Source: Mucor racemosus (Eukaryota > Mucoromycota > Mucoromycetes > Mucorales > Mucoraceae). From it: a stretch of DNA of 64,000 nt. The translations under genes were made by a program, and so were the position numbers. The stretch is from NCBI GenBank assembly GCA_027405735.1, contig JAPEHQ010000021.1, positions 496,001-560,000 of the forward strand, in the 5' to 3' direction. The notes beneath the pieces were generated by a model. The model did not search any database, was not told where the DNA came from, and saw nothing but the letters and a program-made list of their open reading frames with translations. Numbering within the stretch: position 1 is the stretch's first letter; each line of letters starts with the position of its first letter. Below, in pieces: positions 32,582 to 45,689 of this stretch.

Positions 32582-34018
32582 ATGGATCAAGAAACTGCAA
32601 ATAAACTTTTCGATGTAGGCGCTTTCATGCTTTTCATGGATGCACCACCTAATTTAGAATTTGGCATTGATTATAATGCTTGGACAATTGGACCTTTGTT
32701 TAAAGGTGTCAAGCTTATTCCTCCTGGTCTTCATTTTATATATTTTTCGCAAGTACCATCATAAGCCTAAAAGTCTATTCAAATAACTTACATTCAATAT
32801 TTAGTACAACAAGTAAGGAAGGTGTTCAAGGCATAAGAACCGGTTTCTTCCACTTTTTTGAATCGCAAGAGGTATTAATGGCAACAAAATATATCGAATT
32901 AAAGTATTCTAAACGTTTGCTTTTCTTACTAGATTCTTGTTAGAGAATGGAATGCACAAATTGAAGATCTTCGAGATGAATCAGATTTAGATCCTGTTCA
33001 AGTAGAACGTATTCGCTCTAGTAAGATAATCAATACTAATGCAACATTTCAGCCAATCTTATAATTATATAAACATCACAGATATTCGAAGCTTTGATTG
33101 TAATATGGGGCCATACCCTCTTGACCCGCCTATTTACTTTCAAAGATGGAAGAAATTGACAAATTACATTACACCTGGACTTGTTAGACGTGTTCTACCA
33201 AATAATGGCAAAGTTAGTCATTTACCTGATAAATCAGCCAACGTATCTGACCAAGATACCAATACAGTCAATGATAAACGATTAGGTAAAACAATCGAAA
33301 AAGAGGAAGGAATGGAATTTACATCATTTGATCTTCGTAAATCTTTCCCGAATGGCGCTTCTGGGGATGAGGTAACACGTTGGAGCTTAGACAAATCATG
33401 GCTAGCAGATCAATTGCTCCAAAATGTGTACCATAATGGTAAAAAGATCGAATATTCATGCTGCAATTGTTAAACTAACATGTATCATTATTGCAGATTA
33501 CAGGGTATTGTTAGGTGAATTACAGCTTTCTTTTGTCTGCTTGTTGATGGCACAAAATTTTTCAGGATTCAATCAATGGAAGAAACTTGTCCACTTATTA
33601 TGTTCATGTAGTGAATTAATGACAGAGAAACCAGATTTATTTATTGAATTCATGGGTTAGTTTCAGATTTTAGCGTTCTTTTTAGTTTTTCTAACAAGGA
33701 TATTTCTACTAGATGTGCTACAGTTTCAACTTGATGAATGTCCTGACGATTTTTATCGTGATATACTTTCGGAAGGCAACTTTACAAGTGTCATGTTGAA
33801 GGTATGTGTCACTTTTGGATCATTGCAAACATACAAATTATTGACATTTTATATAGACTTTGCAAAGAAATATCCCAGGATCAGAAGAAAGATTGGTTTC
33901 TCGATATACAAAGCTTAGATATTTTATTATCAACAAATTTGATTGGAAAGTAGCAGATAATGAAGAAGAAGATGAAGATGAAGATGATGCTCCAGTGATA
34001 GTTGATTTGGAACAATAA
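32582..34018 (+). CDS. AAR2: AAR2 splicing factor, U5 snRNP assembly protein
   Basis: Seven exons (32582-32748, 32805-32871, 32933-33020, 33082-33438, 33497-33655, 33713-33801, 33857-34018) give 362 residues in frame. Aar2 binds Prp8 in the U5 snRNP precursor and keeps it inactive during assembly. The N-terminal domain shows FMLFMDAPPNLEFGIDYNAW and then GPLFKGVKLIPPGLHFIYFS, the family hallmark; a linker rich in polar residues follows, then the C-terminal helical domain (DYRVLLGELQLSFVCLLMAQ, FIEFMDVLQFQLDECP). An acidic tail (EEEDEDEDDAP) ends the protein. Intron 1 uses a GC donor (TC/GCAAGT); the GT two bases on gives an immediate stop. Domain order and length fit the family. Confidence 0.95.
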
Positions 34019-34092
34019 AAATCAAGCATTGTATATTTTTGCTTTATTCAATAGTTTGTACAGTTAAAAATTCAGTTTCTGTTTTAGTAGTA

Positions 34093-34819
34093 TCAATAGT
34101 ATTCATTTGAATAAGAAAAATAGAATTGATTTATCTTTTGGGCATGTCCCTTCTTTAATTCCTTTCCATTTGTGTAAAGAATAATCCAATACAGCAGAAG
34201 CATAAGATTCAAATTTTGCGGGGAGATTGCAACCAGAAACAACATCACAAGAAGAAAATTGTATAACATGAAAGTCGTTGTTCTTACTGTTGATGTTATT
34301 GTTGTTGTTGAGATTCTGATTTGTGGAACACTCTGTAAAGTGCAACCTCCAAGTATTTGATATGTTGGTTTGGGCTTTGCCCATGAATTAGATAATAATT
34401 TTAGCTCTGCAGATAGACCATCATTATCTATTTTTAATTTTGATGAATCTGTAAAAGCATAACCATATTGCATTGGTTTGAATGAAAAGTAATTAGCATT
34501 GATAGCCTCTGCTGTAACATCTACATGATTACATTCGATATTTGGGTTATCAGAATTTGATAGAATAACCATTAAAATTAGCTTCTACACCAATATAAAA
34601 TCTGGAATTCACTTCAGGAGCAATATCCAATGAATCTGTTGTCATGACATTGTAATTATTCAACTGCAAGAAATAGCTAGTAAATCAAATAATTCAATTT
34701 GACTTTGTGTATTTGACTAAAGCATGTATCATTGGATCAACTTTTTGATCAGATGCAGTTACACTCAATGATGAAAGGAGGAGTGCCAAAACCGACAATT
34801 GCTGCGTCAAATGTGTTAT
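34093..34819 (-). pseudogene. Decayed gene for a small secreted protein
   Basis: I do not recognise the family. The minus strand opens with THLTQQLSVLALLLSSLSVT followed by ASDQ, a textbook signal peptide, but the expected start codon reads ATA (34819-34817), so initiation seems lost. After an intron ending in TTGCAG, LNNYNVMTTDSLDIAPEVNS is followed by a frame that needs another splice to continue as DVTAEAINANYFSFKPMQYG. Towards the 3' end a second frame holds the plausible Cys-containing sequence FSSCDVVSGCNLPAKFESYA with no good splice connecting it, and an Asn run between. Convergent with AAR2 (75 bp away). Either it is broken by point changes or an intron model escaped me. Confidence 0.5.
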
Positions 34820-35112
34820 TTTTCAAACGATAAAAGAAGATTTGATCAAAAGAGATGTAATTTTAGTATGTCTCATATTGTTATATCGCTTCAGTAAACG
34901 GTTATATTGATTCGTTTATGCAGTATATCCTTTGTTTGCTATTTGCATGATGTGAAGACTTTGATGGGCATCAACACCATGATTGAAAAGCAACAGCTCT
35001 ACGTGACTCCAACTTAAGCCACATCAACAGAATTAACAGGGAAGAGACTTTTCTCGAAAAAAGACTCATTATTTTTTTTATCGCTTCTTGATCGAATAAG
35101 CATTATAACAAA
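34820..35112. other. Spacer before KRR1
   Basis: About 290 bp, probably the promoter of KRR1. No further feature. Confidence 0.4.
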
Positions 35113-36200
<1,088 letters not shown>

Positions 36201-36813
36201 AAAATAGTTTAATAATATTAGAGATTGAAGTAAATTTGAATATAGTCGAAACATTTATACATATAACCAAGTCAATAAACATGTCAAATATGCATCAAAA
36301 ATAATTGTTCAATTATTATGACTAATTTTCGTAGTAGAAAAAAAAAGGGAATGTCAATTTGCAATCCGAGAATAATCATCTACTATCTTTGAATCTAAGC
36401 ATGATATACCAAAGAAAAAAAGCTGGGGATATGTGCCAGGTACTGATGATTCTATTCAAATTTGGTTTAACAAAATACATCGATTTCTGGCTTCAGAAAA
36501 ATTCTTGAAACATTGCAACAGCGAGGAAAAAACAAAAATAAAGTTAGGCAGAATTTGCAATCATCCGTGAATAGACGCAAATTTCCAGGTGTAGTTTATA
36601 GAAATAAAAATATTCCGGTATACCCAAAATACTATCAGATTATTTTTCATTAAAAAGTAATCATTAAATTGGCTCTATCTAAGCTAAAAATACCTTCAAA
36701 TTGAATCAAAAGAAGAAGAAAAAAAGGAAATTAAGTTTATAACAAGATTCAAATATTTATTGTAAGGTATAGAAAATTGTGATTATATGATATGAAAGAC
36801 TTAGAACAGCTTT
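36201..36813. other. Intergenic region between convergent KRR1 and the pectinase
   Basis: About 600 bp containing both 3' ends. AT-rich; no gene seen. Confidence 0.5.
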
Positions 36814-38131
36814 CTAACAGTAGCTAATGTTCTTGGAACCAGTGAGGTTAACACAAACGTTAGCCTTGGTCTTGGAGTTCTTGCTGAGGTTGATGCTGGA
36901 AAGACTGAAACCAGAACAAGGAGTCTTGGTAGAACAGTTGATGTTGACGATAGGGTTACCTGCAGATGAAACGGAACTAGATAAAAGAAAAAAGTCATTA
37001 GATTAAGATTTTTTGGTTGTTTTTTGTTAGTTTGCATACCCAGTCAAGCCACTGATGTTGACATCGCTAATAGACAAAGAAGAGGCATCGTTACCAGTAC
37101 AGTAACTGGCTTGGTTGTTATCACAGTAATGAGTAGTGATGAGAACGGGGTTGTCAACGTTGGTCAAAGCAACGTTTTGGAACTTGACGCCGCTAACAGA
37201 ACCCTTTCCGCCGGGCCAGGTCTTGACACGGACACCATTTTGACAGTTAATACAAGCACTGTTCTTGACAGTAATGGTCTTGACAACATCAGTTTCACCA
37301 CCCTTACCGAGAGAACCAACACTGAAACCATGGCCATTGGTACAGGTGACATCGGAAATGGTGACATTGGAGACATCTATACGAATATGTGAATATCATT
37401 GAGCATTAGATCAATATCTAACTACTTACTTCCGTTAATAGCGGTACAATCATCACCGACAGTGAAGTGGGAGCTTTGAACGACAATGTTCTTACTGTTG
37501 GAGATATCCAAAGCATCACTAAATGAAAGCTGTAGTTAGTACTCAATTCTATCTGCAAATGCGCTGACTATATTTACGTATTCTTGGGTAAGTTGCTGTT
37601 TCCAGAGAGAGTGTGAAGAGTAATGTCAGAAAGAAGAATATCGTCAGAGCTAGTAATACCCAAATGAGCTCTGGGAGATTGAGTAATCTTAAAGTTGATA
37701 AATTGGGAGTGAGTAGCAGTGATTCTGAATACACTGGGGGCCTTCTTGTCACCAGCATTCCACCAATCTTGGCCACCACCAACAAAGTTACCAACACCTT
37801 GACCATCCCACTTGATGTTGCTACCCTTAATAAAGAAGTAAGAGCTTTGACCATCAAACTTGGTGTTGTAAGCAGGAAGATTAACAGTACTATAGAATTG
37901 AACGTTAACGTTAGTCAAACCAGAAACGCTGACCAATGATTTCAAGTTGTAAGTTTGACCCTTGGGGAAGACAACGGTACCACCATTCTTACAAGCATTG
38001 AAAGCGGCAGTGATGGTAGTAGCATCGTCAGAAGAACTTTTAGCGACGGTACAAGTAGTAGCTGCTTGAGCATAAGAAACAGCGAGAGTAAGGAGAGCAA
38101 GAGAAGAGCAGATGGAGGGAATGTAAACCAT
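36814..38131 (-). CDS. Secreted GH28 polygalacturonase
   Basis: Four exons (38131-37578, 37518-37430, 37376-37040, 36976-36814) total 1143 bp, 380 residues. GH28 enzymes hydrolyse the alpha-1,4-galacturonan of pectin outside the cell. Residues 1-22 form a signal peptide ([18 protein letters not shown]). The right-handed beta-helix carries the catalytic motifs: NTDALDI (D186), GDDC (D207, D208), GHGFSVGS (H230) and RVKTW (R264, K266), all intact. Many Asn and Gly ladders and paired Cys are present. Whether it cuts inside chains or from ends cannot be told by eye. Coding sequence has fewer A/T-ending codons than neighbours (many TTG, AAC, ACC, GGT), as in highly expressed genes. A close family in Mucorales is large; this could be one paralogue of several. 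Confidence 0.97.
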
Positions 38132-39957
38132 TGTGGGTTATCTGTAAATGATTGGTGTTGGATGATGATAAAAAAGACATTTGTTGTTTTTTCGTCTTGT
38201 ATTTTATAGTAAAATTTCATTAAACATTGTGCCTCGGTATTGTGCCTCAGTTTTGCCATGTTCTCTTTTCAATTGATATTAACAGGTTATTAAATTGTAA
38301 CATTTAATGGATACAAAAACATAAAAATGATTTACATTTCATGCATACAATTTATTTTCCTAAATTAGATAAAATACCCTGTTTCTGGTGTAAAATCTAC
38401 CAGATGTATCACAAAATCCCAATCCGCGGATGGTTGACCATTGAAATCTATTAAAGAGCAATTTCATTTATGCAAAGTCTGTTGAACTAATTTACTTTTG
38501 TGGAACTTTTGCCCGGGTAATCGCATGAGCTGAGTACGTATTTTATGTTATTCTACTATGGATTATCAGTAGCATTTACATACCACCACTTGTAGAAGCA
38601 TAACAAGAAGTAGAGCAAAAATATAACAATAGTATGAAACTAATATTTATTGTTATAATATGAGGTATCTTTATATAAAACCTGTTCAAGATAATGTCTA
38701 CATAATTCAATGTCTATGGCGGAGAACAAGTTGTCCCTGATTTTAATTTCCAAAATAGATTAATCAGTAAATTTGGCGCAAAAATTTCTTTATCGTCATG
38801 CATTTCTTCATTATAGTGTGATGTTGAGTTATCAGCATTCCCAATACTATATATTAAAGTCTGGTCTCGATCTTACATAAGGAGCTTTAATCCATACAAC
38901 AGATCGAGATTGCTTTAGTAATCAGTCTTGACATGCAAATCTTATTTCATTGGAAAGAAGAATTATCTAATTATGTACAATATTTAATTCTACATATTAA
39001 GCGTAACATACCTAAGACGTTTACATTTTACGATGACTGATAAAGATACAACTACTCTAAAGATAAAAATTAATATATATTATACCTTTCATTGGATGCC
39101 ATGTACAAATTGTCCATCAAATATTTCTTGGATGGCCATTAAATTAGTAAGGAAAATGCTCTTCATGACCCTGAAGCTCAGATGGGTGCTATTCCGTGTA
39201 TCACAGACATATGTTACACGCTGCATGTCCTTGCAACTCAAAGAAAGACATTTATTTTAATTTATTTCCACGAGAAAACCTACCTTGATTATAGAAAACC
39301 AACATATTTTACACTACAGCAGCACATTTAAAGAGATTACTTATTTACTTTTTGTCGTTTCTAAAAGCAAAAAAAAACTAGTCGAAATCATCTCTCTAAT
39401 TGTATATCTTGTTTCTCTATTTTTTTCTCAATTCTTCTAGTAATGGCAAAATTTATAAAATAGAGTTCCTTGGCCCTTATGAGAAAGGACCAAATCACTT
39501 CAAATAGCTAAATCTGATTTTTAACCTCAAAATTGAAAACATCTATTTAATTGTTGCTTATTCATTTTATCGACATTTTGTTTAAATTGTGATTGCGATG
39601 TGTTTGCATTCTCTGAAAAAAAATTAGTGAGAAATTTGTTTTTGAGTAGTATCATCGTATGCGCCATCATTCAGTAGTTGTACAGACAACATTTAAATTA
39701 GGTTATGTACACTATATTTATCCTTAAAATAATCGCCGAAAAGGGTAAAAGGATTCAAAATACCAAAATATTTCGGAAAATTTTCGGCCATTTCTGTACA
39801 TTGTGAAACTCTTCATTTCCAGTTGCATACATCCAATCAAATAGACGAGAATAGGCAGGAAGAAGTATATTATACGCATCTTATAACCACCTAAAGCTTC
39901 ATTAGGACTTGGTGAACTAGCTTTAATATCGGAATCAGGAAATAAACCTTGATTTTA
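38132..39957. other. Intergenic region with a possible gene scrap
   Basis: 1.8 kb without a supported gene. At 39033-39330 a plus-strand frame (PCTNCPSNISWMAIKLVR) seems to continue, after one frameshift, as ENALHDPEAQMGAIPCITDI and CYTLHVLATQRKTFILIYF, which looks protein-like but matches no family I know. The rest is AT-rich. Confidence 0.4.
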
Positions 39958-40997
39958 TTACAATCTCGTTTTTAATGTCTCCAACCTAAATTTATTTTCT
40001 TTCAATCGAGCACTTGTAGGGTTCAATTTATCAAACAGGTTTTTTAAAGCATTTAGTTCACTACTCAAAGTATCATCGTCTAAAATTCTAAGATTATTCA
40101 AAATACCACTCATTGCCCAAAGTAAATTAAAAAGGTTCCACCCCAACTTTGCTTGAAATGGAGCTAATCTCGCTTTCATATTACCCAGAGCCCTCTGTTT
40201 TGCTTTATCATTAGAATCTGAGATAAGAGTGATGCATATTTCAGTACTTCCAATCGGCCAATGGATTTTGTTTTAAATAAATATTGTAATGAAAGCATAA
40301 ATACATCTACTCTTCGTATACAGTGGCCCATGTAAAATTTCGACCATAACAAGCCTACAGTCAGTCTGCTTATTAATATTGATTATATTCTTTCTAATTG
40401 ATTTACCTAGTAAAATAGCAGAAAAAGGCGTGCCTTGTGGATCACAACACATGTCAGCTTCTTTAATCACCTACTTGTAGCCTTATGCAATAAAATTATA
40501 CGATTTTTCCCTTCTTTAAAGTACTTTTCCTCTCCTTTGTAAAAGGAGATTGATGGTATGGTATAATAATTTCGTATGCATTTTAAAATATTCCCTGACT
40601 GCAGCCATTATCTGCTCGTAAAGCTTGACGGAAGTGCCTGTCGATTCATCTGTCGTACTTTTAAACAAACTTGATACACTAAAAATTTAGCATGCATGAA
40701 TTATGTGTGCGATTGATATATTCATACAATCTTGCATAGGAAACCACTCATGTACTGTACAGCTATAATTACAATTCGATTGTTGGATACATCTGTTTTT
40801 AATAATTCAAGCAGAGTTGATAATTGACTAATATCTTGACAATCAATGTCAATGACCAGTTTTTGTATAGAGATAATTGAGTTGATAGTACGCATTGCTT
40901 TTGAAAATATAAAATCATTTTTCATGATGATATGGAACAGTTTGTTTATTTTTTTTAGGTGATAAGGCGTTTTATCAAGTACAATGTTGGAGTTCAA
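39958..40997 (-). pseudogene. Decayed multi-exon gene of unknown function
   Basis: Several minus-strand pieces have protein-like composition but are separated by stops: FIFSKAMRTINSIISIQKLV; SVSSLFKSTTDESTGTSVKL with YEQIMAAVREYFKMHTKLL; VIKEADMCCDPQGTPFSAIL; and at the end KARLAPFQAKLGWNLFNLLW. They lie in one orientation over 1 kb and could be exons of one gene whose splice sites are damaged. No family is recognised. It sits just before repeat family B copy 3, at the edge of repeat island 2. Confidence 0.4.
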
Positions 40998-41144
40998 TGT
41001 ATTTCAGTTAAATTAAACAGATAGAGATATGGAGATATGGTTCATGCAGAGATCTATGAATGTATGAGAAAGCTCAGATCTATGAACACAAAAAAATGAA
41101 CCAAATTGCGATGCTTAGTCGACTTGTGCGAGATTGTTTTGTGG
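40998..41144. other. Short spacer
   Basis: About 150 bp, with a TATGGAGATATGG-like short repeat near 41022. Nothing else. Confidence 0.3.
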
Positions 41145-42865
41145 CTATAAAAAGGCAGCAATAGGTTCCAGTGTTGGCAATGTTTATATTTATGATATTG
41201 GAAAGGTAAGACTAAAACTCAATGTAAATCACCTCTAGCGCAATAATTATAAAGGCTATATTATTGCCAAATAAACTACCACAAATATTAACATGTATGA
41301 ATATTAAATATCTACAGTAATAAGTTTGAATCAAGTGGGTACAGCATCGTAAATGCTTGAAAAAATTCTAAAGTATTATAAAATCTCTTATTTTTAAGAC
41401 TTACAAGGCTTATAAGCGGAATATTAATTTCAAAAATTATTTTTGTCCAGATCATCAATTTTGACATTTTTAAATTTTTTTTTTCTGATTTTGCAAATCT
41501 AGAGTTAATTATACTACCAATTATAAAAACAAAAAATATACACATATACAGACTTTAGCGCTCTATCTACTCAATAAAAAATATACAGTATTTTTATTAC
41601 TAAATATTACATGAAAATCCTTTAACCAAAAAACCGTTTTTGGGCCAAAAGTACAAATTTTCATTACTTAACATTTGATATTAAGCTTTTATAAAATGTG
41701 TGTTATCTATAGCTACAATTTTCTCTCATAATGTAGTATATTTAAACGTTGATTTTGGTATCAAAATTTGATTTTTCTGTTTTTTGATCAAAATCATGAG
41801 TGTTGGTAAGGATAAAATGATCCCCGAAAAATGTCCGCTACAAAGTCTGAATTTTTAGACCGTACATGGTTAAATATAAGAAAAGTTGAAAAAAACGCCT
41901 TTTTATTTAAAACTTAGATATATCATAGTTAGACTGAGCCACTCAATCTTGCTATGATGCTTAATTACGGCATTACTCTAGGGGCTCGCTTTTGCAATTT
42001 GTTAATAAACGTATGATATGACAAACGGTTTTTCTGGTAGAAAAATATATGTTTTTATGGTAAATGGTATAGATATTATCTATTTTGTTTAGTTTTTTAT
42101 TGCTCATGCGCTGTAATACTACTTTTACATTGGCTAAAATGACCAATTTAACAGGGTTTTAATTGCGCTAAATAATGTAAAGCCTTGAAAATCCTTTTCT
42201 ATATGTGTTGTTTCTCTCTTTTTGTTTTCATATTCCAAGGATATATTCACCGTTTGATTAGACATATCATACTATTAAGCTGGTATGCTTTTCTTTTATC
42301 TGAATATGCATGCTAACATAAGGGAGGACTAATTTTTTAATATAATAAGTAGCAATTTATATTAGAGACTGATATTTTCATTTAACCGCATTCTAAAATC
42401 AAATATCATTATTTACTACTGTATTGTTGGACGCATTTCCTGATTACCAGATCAAATCGAAGGGAATGGTATTTAATGTCTACTCAATCAAAAGCTAGAA
42501 CTGGCTACAAACCCACGAAATGTTCCAGAAAAGTGATAAGATTTCAAATGATATAGAAACAAAAAAAATCTAATGTCTTGTCTAATAACCATAGTTTTGA
42601 TCGTAGCTATACTTTCAAACAAATCTTCTTTTTACAGCTGACAATCGCAAACTAAAATAGTGAGTTTAAAGAAGAAGGTTGATTTGTTTAAATATTATGT
42701 GTGGTAAAGTAACATCTATAATCTTAGATTTGGTCTACATATAAATTTAAGCAGTAAGTATTATTTACGTTTATGCTCGAGCAAAAACCATTGTTACTAA
42801 ATAATATATATAGCTATAAACATATTTACAAATGGTGATAATCGTAAATATATTGGCTGTTGCAT
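41145..42865 (+). repeat. Dispersed repeat family B, copy 3 (most complete)
   Basis: Begins with the dynein intermediate-chain scrap (KKAAIGSSVGNVYIYDIGK at 41152-41208, followed by GTAAGACTAAAACTCAATG), then runs through the whole B consensus to about 42865, where family C follows directly. It is the only copy with both the 5' dynein piece and the 3' 600 bp, so it defines the element at about 1.7 kb. No coding capacity apart from the dynein scrap. Confidence 0.85.
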
Positions 42866-43320
42866 GTGTTGCTCTACATCAACAACGTATTGAATTGTAT
42901 TATTGTCTATAATCTATATTATTTTAATAAAAGAAAATGTAATTTAAAAACCCATTATTCCAGTAAAATATGCAATGAAATTTTGAAAACGGCACGATGA
43001 TCATCATGTACAAACCAATTTGTGCCCATACGATCAACTCATTATACTCATGATCAGGTTTTATTATTATGCACAAATAGGGATAATAATATGCTTATGG
43101 GCAATTCTATTATTATTATGCACTATGCACACATGGAATTAATGTCATGCACACACACATAATCTATAACTCTGCACATACAGGCTTAGCGTTGTGCTCA
43201 TGTGCATCATCTTGTTATCTTATTAATTATATTTAGTGGACACAGCAGCTCAGGCTATAGTGTGCAGCCCACCTGGGCACAACGAAATCATCTTGCACAG
43301 TACAGGTCGGCCGTAGTGCT
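42866..43320 (+). repeat. Dispersed repeat family C, copy 2
   Basis: Plus-strand partner of 26235-26705. Shows the same degenerate ~24-bp array (ATGCTTATGGGCAATTC, TGCACACATGGAATTAATG, GTGCTCATGTGCATCATC), and ends with CACCTGGGCACAACG...GGTCGGCCGTAGTGCTC. It lies immediately after family B copy 3; copy 4 of B also ends in this same terminal block, so B and C may be parts of one element. Confidence 0.75.
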
Positions 43321-43339
43321 CAGTATGATAGAGAATCCG

Positions 43340-45530
43340 TTCGTAAAATTTTTATGATGGTCGTCAAGGACAGGTATAAAAGTCTGGTGGAATACTGCAC
43401 TGGTGGTCATCAAGCTACCATTGACTCTATGCAAATCAAGCTGTCAAGAGCTCATATGGTTGCAATGTCTATGGAACACATCAATCCTCATGATCGGGTT
43501 ATGCTTCAAGGCTTGATACAGGAACAAGAGGTATCAGCAGAGGAGGATAGAGCTAAGGTACAACACTTGGACAGTCAGGTTGAAGTCGAGAGAATGCAGA
43601 TACTTAATGACTTAACTGGTGTGCTACACGCTGGACCTGGAGAAAATATGAACAGTTTGGTTTGCGAGTTTAACTGGCCGACACTAGGGGTTTGACAAGA
43701 CTTAGGTCTACCTACCAATTACCAATGTATGATAATGGGTACATGCAACCCTAGTACCAATATCAGGGACGCAGCAGATGGTATTACTATGCAGGAAGAT
43801 TCTTAAGTTACAGCAGAAACTACATTCTTGAAACAGAGAATAGCTACGTTAGAAGTTCAAATGCAAAAGAGTAATCAGGCCAAGGTTACTACTAAACCGG
43901 AAGAGGCTATGAAGGGTCAAGTCAAGAAAATGGATCCTGTCTTTTTGGAGAGAAAATGAAGACACAAGTTTGAGACGGTCTCAAACGGTACCCCGTACGA
44001 GGCGCAACAGTGGGTCAATAGATATGAAGTATAGGCGGATTACCTCGGGTTCACTAACAAGGAAAAGGCAGACGAATTTGTTGCTGTCTTTGGTGATAAT
44101 ACGTTGGATTGGTTCATCGGGTTAGAACCATCTATCAAGAATGACTTGGAGGAAGTAAAGAAAGCATGCTCAAGGAGGTGATCCAACATTGATCGCTTTT
44201 GATGAATTGAAGACGTATAAGCAAGGTGACAAGCTTACGAAGGCGTTTGGTCATGGAATTTCTAGTTTGTTACAACGGGCTAGAATCTATCAACCTAGCA
44301 TCCAGTGGATTATCTCCAGGATAGGTTGAAACCAGAACTAGAGCAAGCAGTAATTTTGAGAGGTGCTACGACTCTCACGGAAGGTATTAAGATCGCAAAG
44401 GAAATTGAACGCTCGTTGTGAAGAGCTAAGCAAACAACATATATGGGACCGGTACAACAGTGTGATCAAGAGAATACTGTAGAAGAACAGCAGAATTATT
44501 AGAAAGAATACAAGGGCAAGAAAAATTATAGTGAAAAACCAAGGTTGGGTGGTTATCGGTGTGATAACAAGGAGGTTGGAGGCAAGGATAACCGAGAATG
44601 TTACAACTGCGGCAAGAAAGGTCATATCAAGAGAAACTGTCATGCGAAGAAGGAACACAAGCAAAATCAGCAAGAACTACAAAAATCACAGGTGCAAGGC
44701 TAGCAGCAAAGCAGGGTGCAAGAGAAAGAAGAACTTTCGGACAATAAAGACATAGATATTTTTGCGCATTTAATGCACAACAATAACCAGGAGATAAACG
44801 AAGACCGGGAAGCAAGACACACGAAAGGTGGTGAGCGGTTCAAAATAAAGGCTACTAGTATGGATGGCAAGAAGCAAGACGTGTTGGTGGACACTGGTTC
44901 GACAATCAGCACAATTTTCCAGGCTACGGTGCTACGGTGGCTAGGTTAGGCTTACAGAAATTTGCATGAAAGCAGCAAATAATCTGATATAGTAATACCT
45001 CAACACAAATTGCTGCCAGCAAAGCAATTTGGGAGTTTAGATTCAATCAAGTAGATGCTAGTCGGGCATGTCTTTTGGTGGTTTCAGACCAAAATAAAGA
45101 ATTGATTCTATGTATGGATTGGCTGGAGAAGGAAGACATCTTGTTGCACCCTAAAGAAAAATCAGTAATCAAAAACAAGCTCCAAGAGAATAATAATATG
45201 GAACTGGTAGTTTAAGAACTCTTTAACAAATTTCCAAATATGACCAAGGATGACGACGAGCAGAGTCTTACGACTGCCCCGTATGAACACTCAATCGACA
45301 CTGGAATTGCGGCTCCAACGGTTACAAGGGACTTTAGAAGATCTCTTGTGAAAAACAAGGCTATTCAGAAGGAGGTGAATATGATGCTTAAGAAAAAGGT
45401 CATTGTTCCGAGTAACAGTGATTGGTGTTTTCCCGTGGTTCTGGTCAAGAAACCGGATGGCTCTTTTCGATGTTGTGTCGATTATAGAAACACTGCCAGA
45501 ATCTACGAGAGGATTGCTTGGTAAACATGC
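43340..45530 (+). pseudogene. Decayed Ty3/Gypsy gag-protease-RT remnant
   Basis: The plus strand holds Gag, protease and the beginning of RT in order, broken by many stops and shifts. Pieces: a coiled-coil-like start (43354-43680); EAQQWVNRYEV and GDNTLDWFIG (Gag core); the zinc knuckle CYNCGKKGHIKRNC (44596-44640, classic C-x2-C-x4-H-x4-C); protease QDVLVDTGSTIST (44880-44910); and RT start CFPVVLVKKPDGSFRCCVDY (45426-45488). It stops soon after; RT palm, RNase H and integrase are missing. It differs from the intact element in the window (regular zinc knuckle, DTGST), so it is another lineage. Confidence 0.85.
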
Positions 45531-45689
45531 ATAGCAAGACCATAACAAATACACCATCAAGATGTATTATATTGGTATATGATTAGCAATCATGTATCCA
45601 TAGTCAATTAACACAATAGTATAATAAGCAGCTAGTAAATAATCAATCAATAAACATTATTCTTTATTCTATATTACATAATATCTCGG

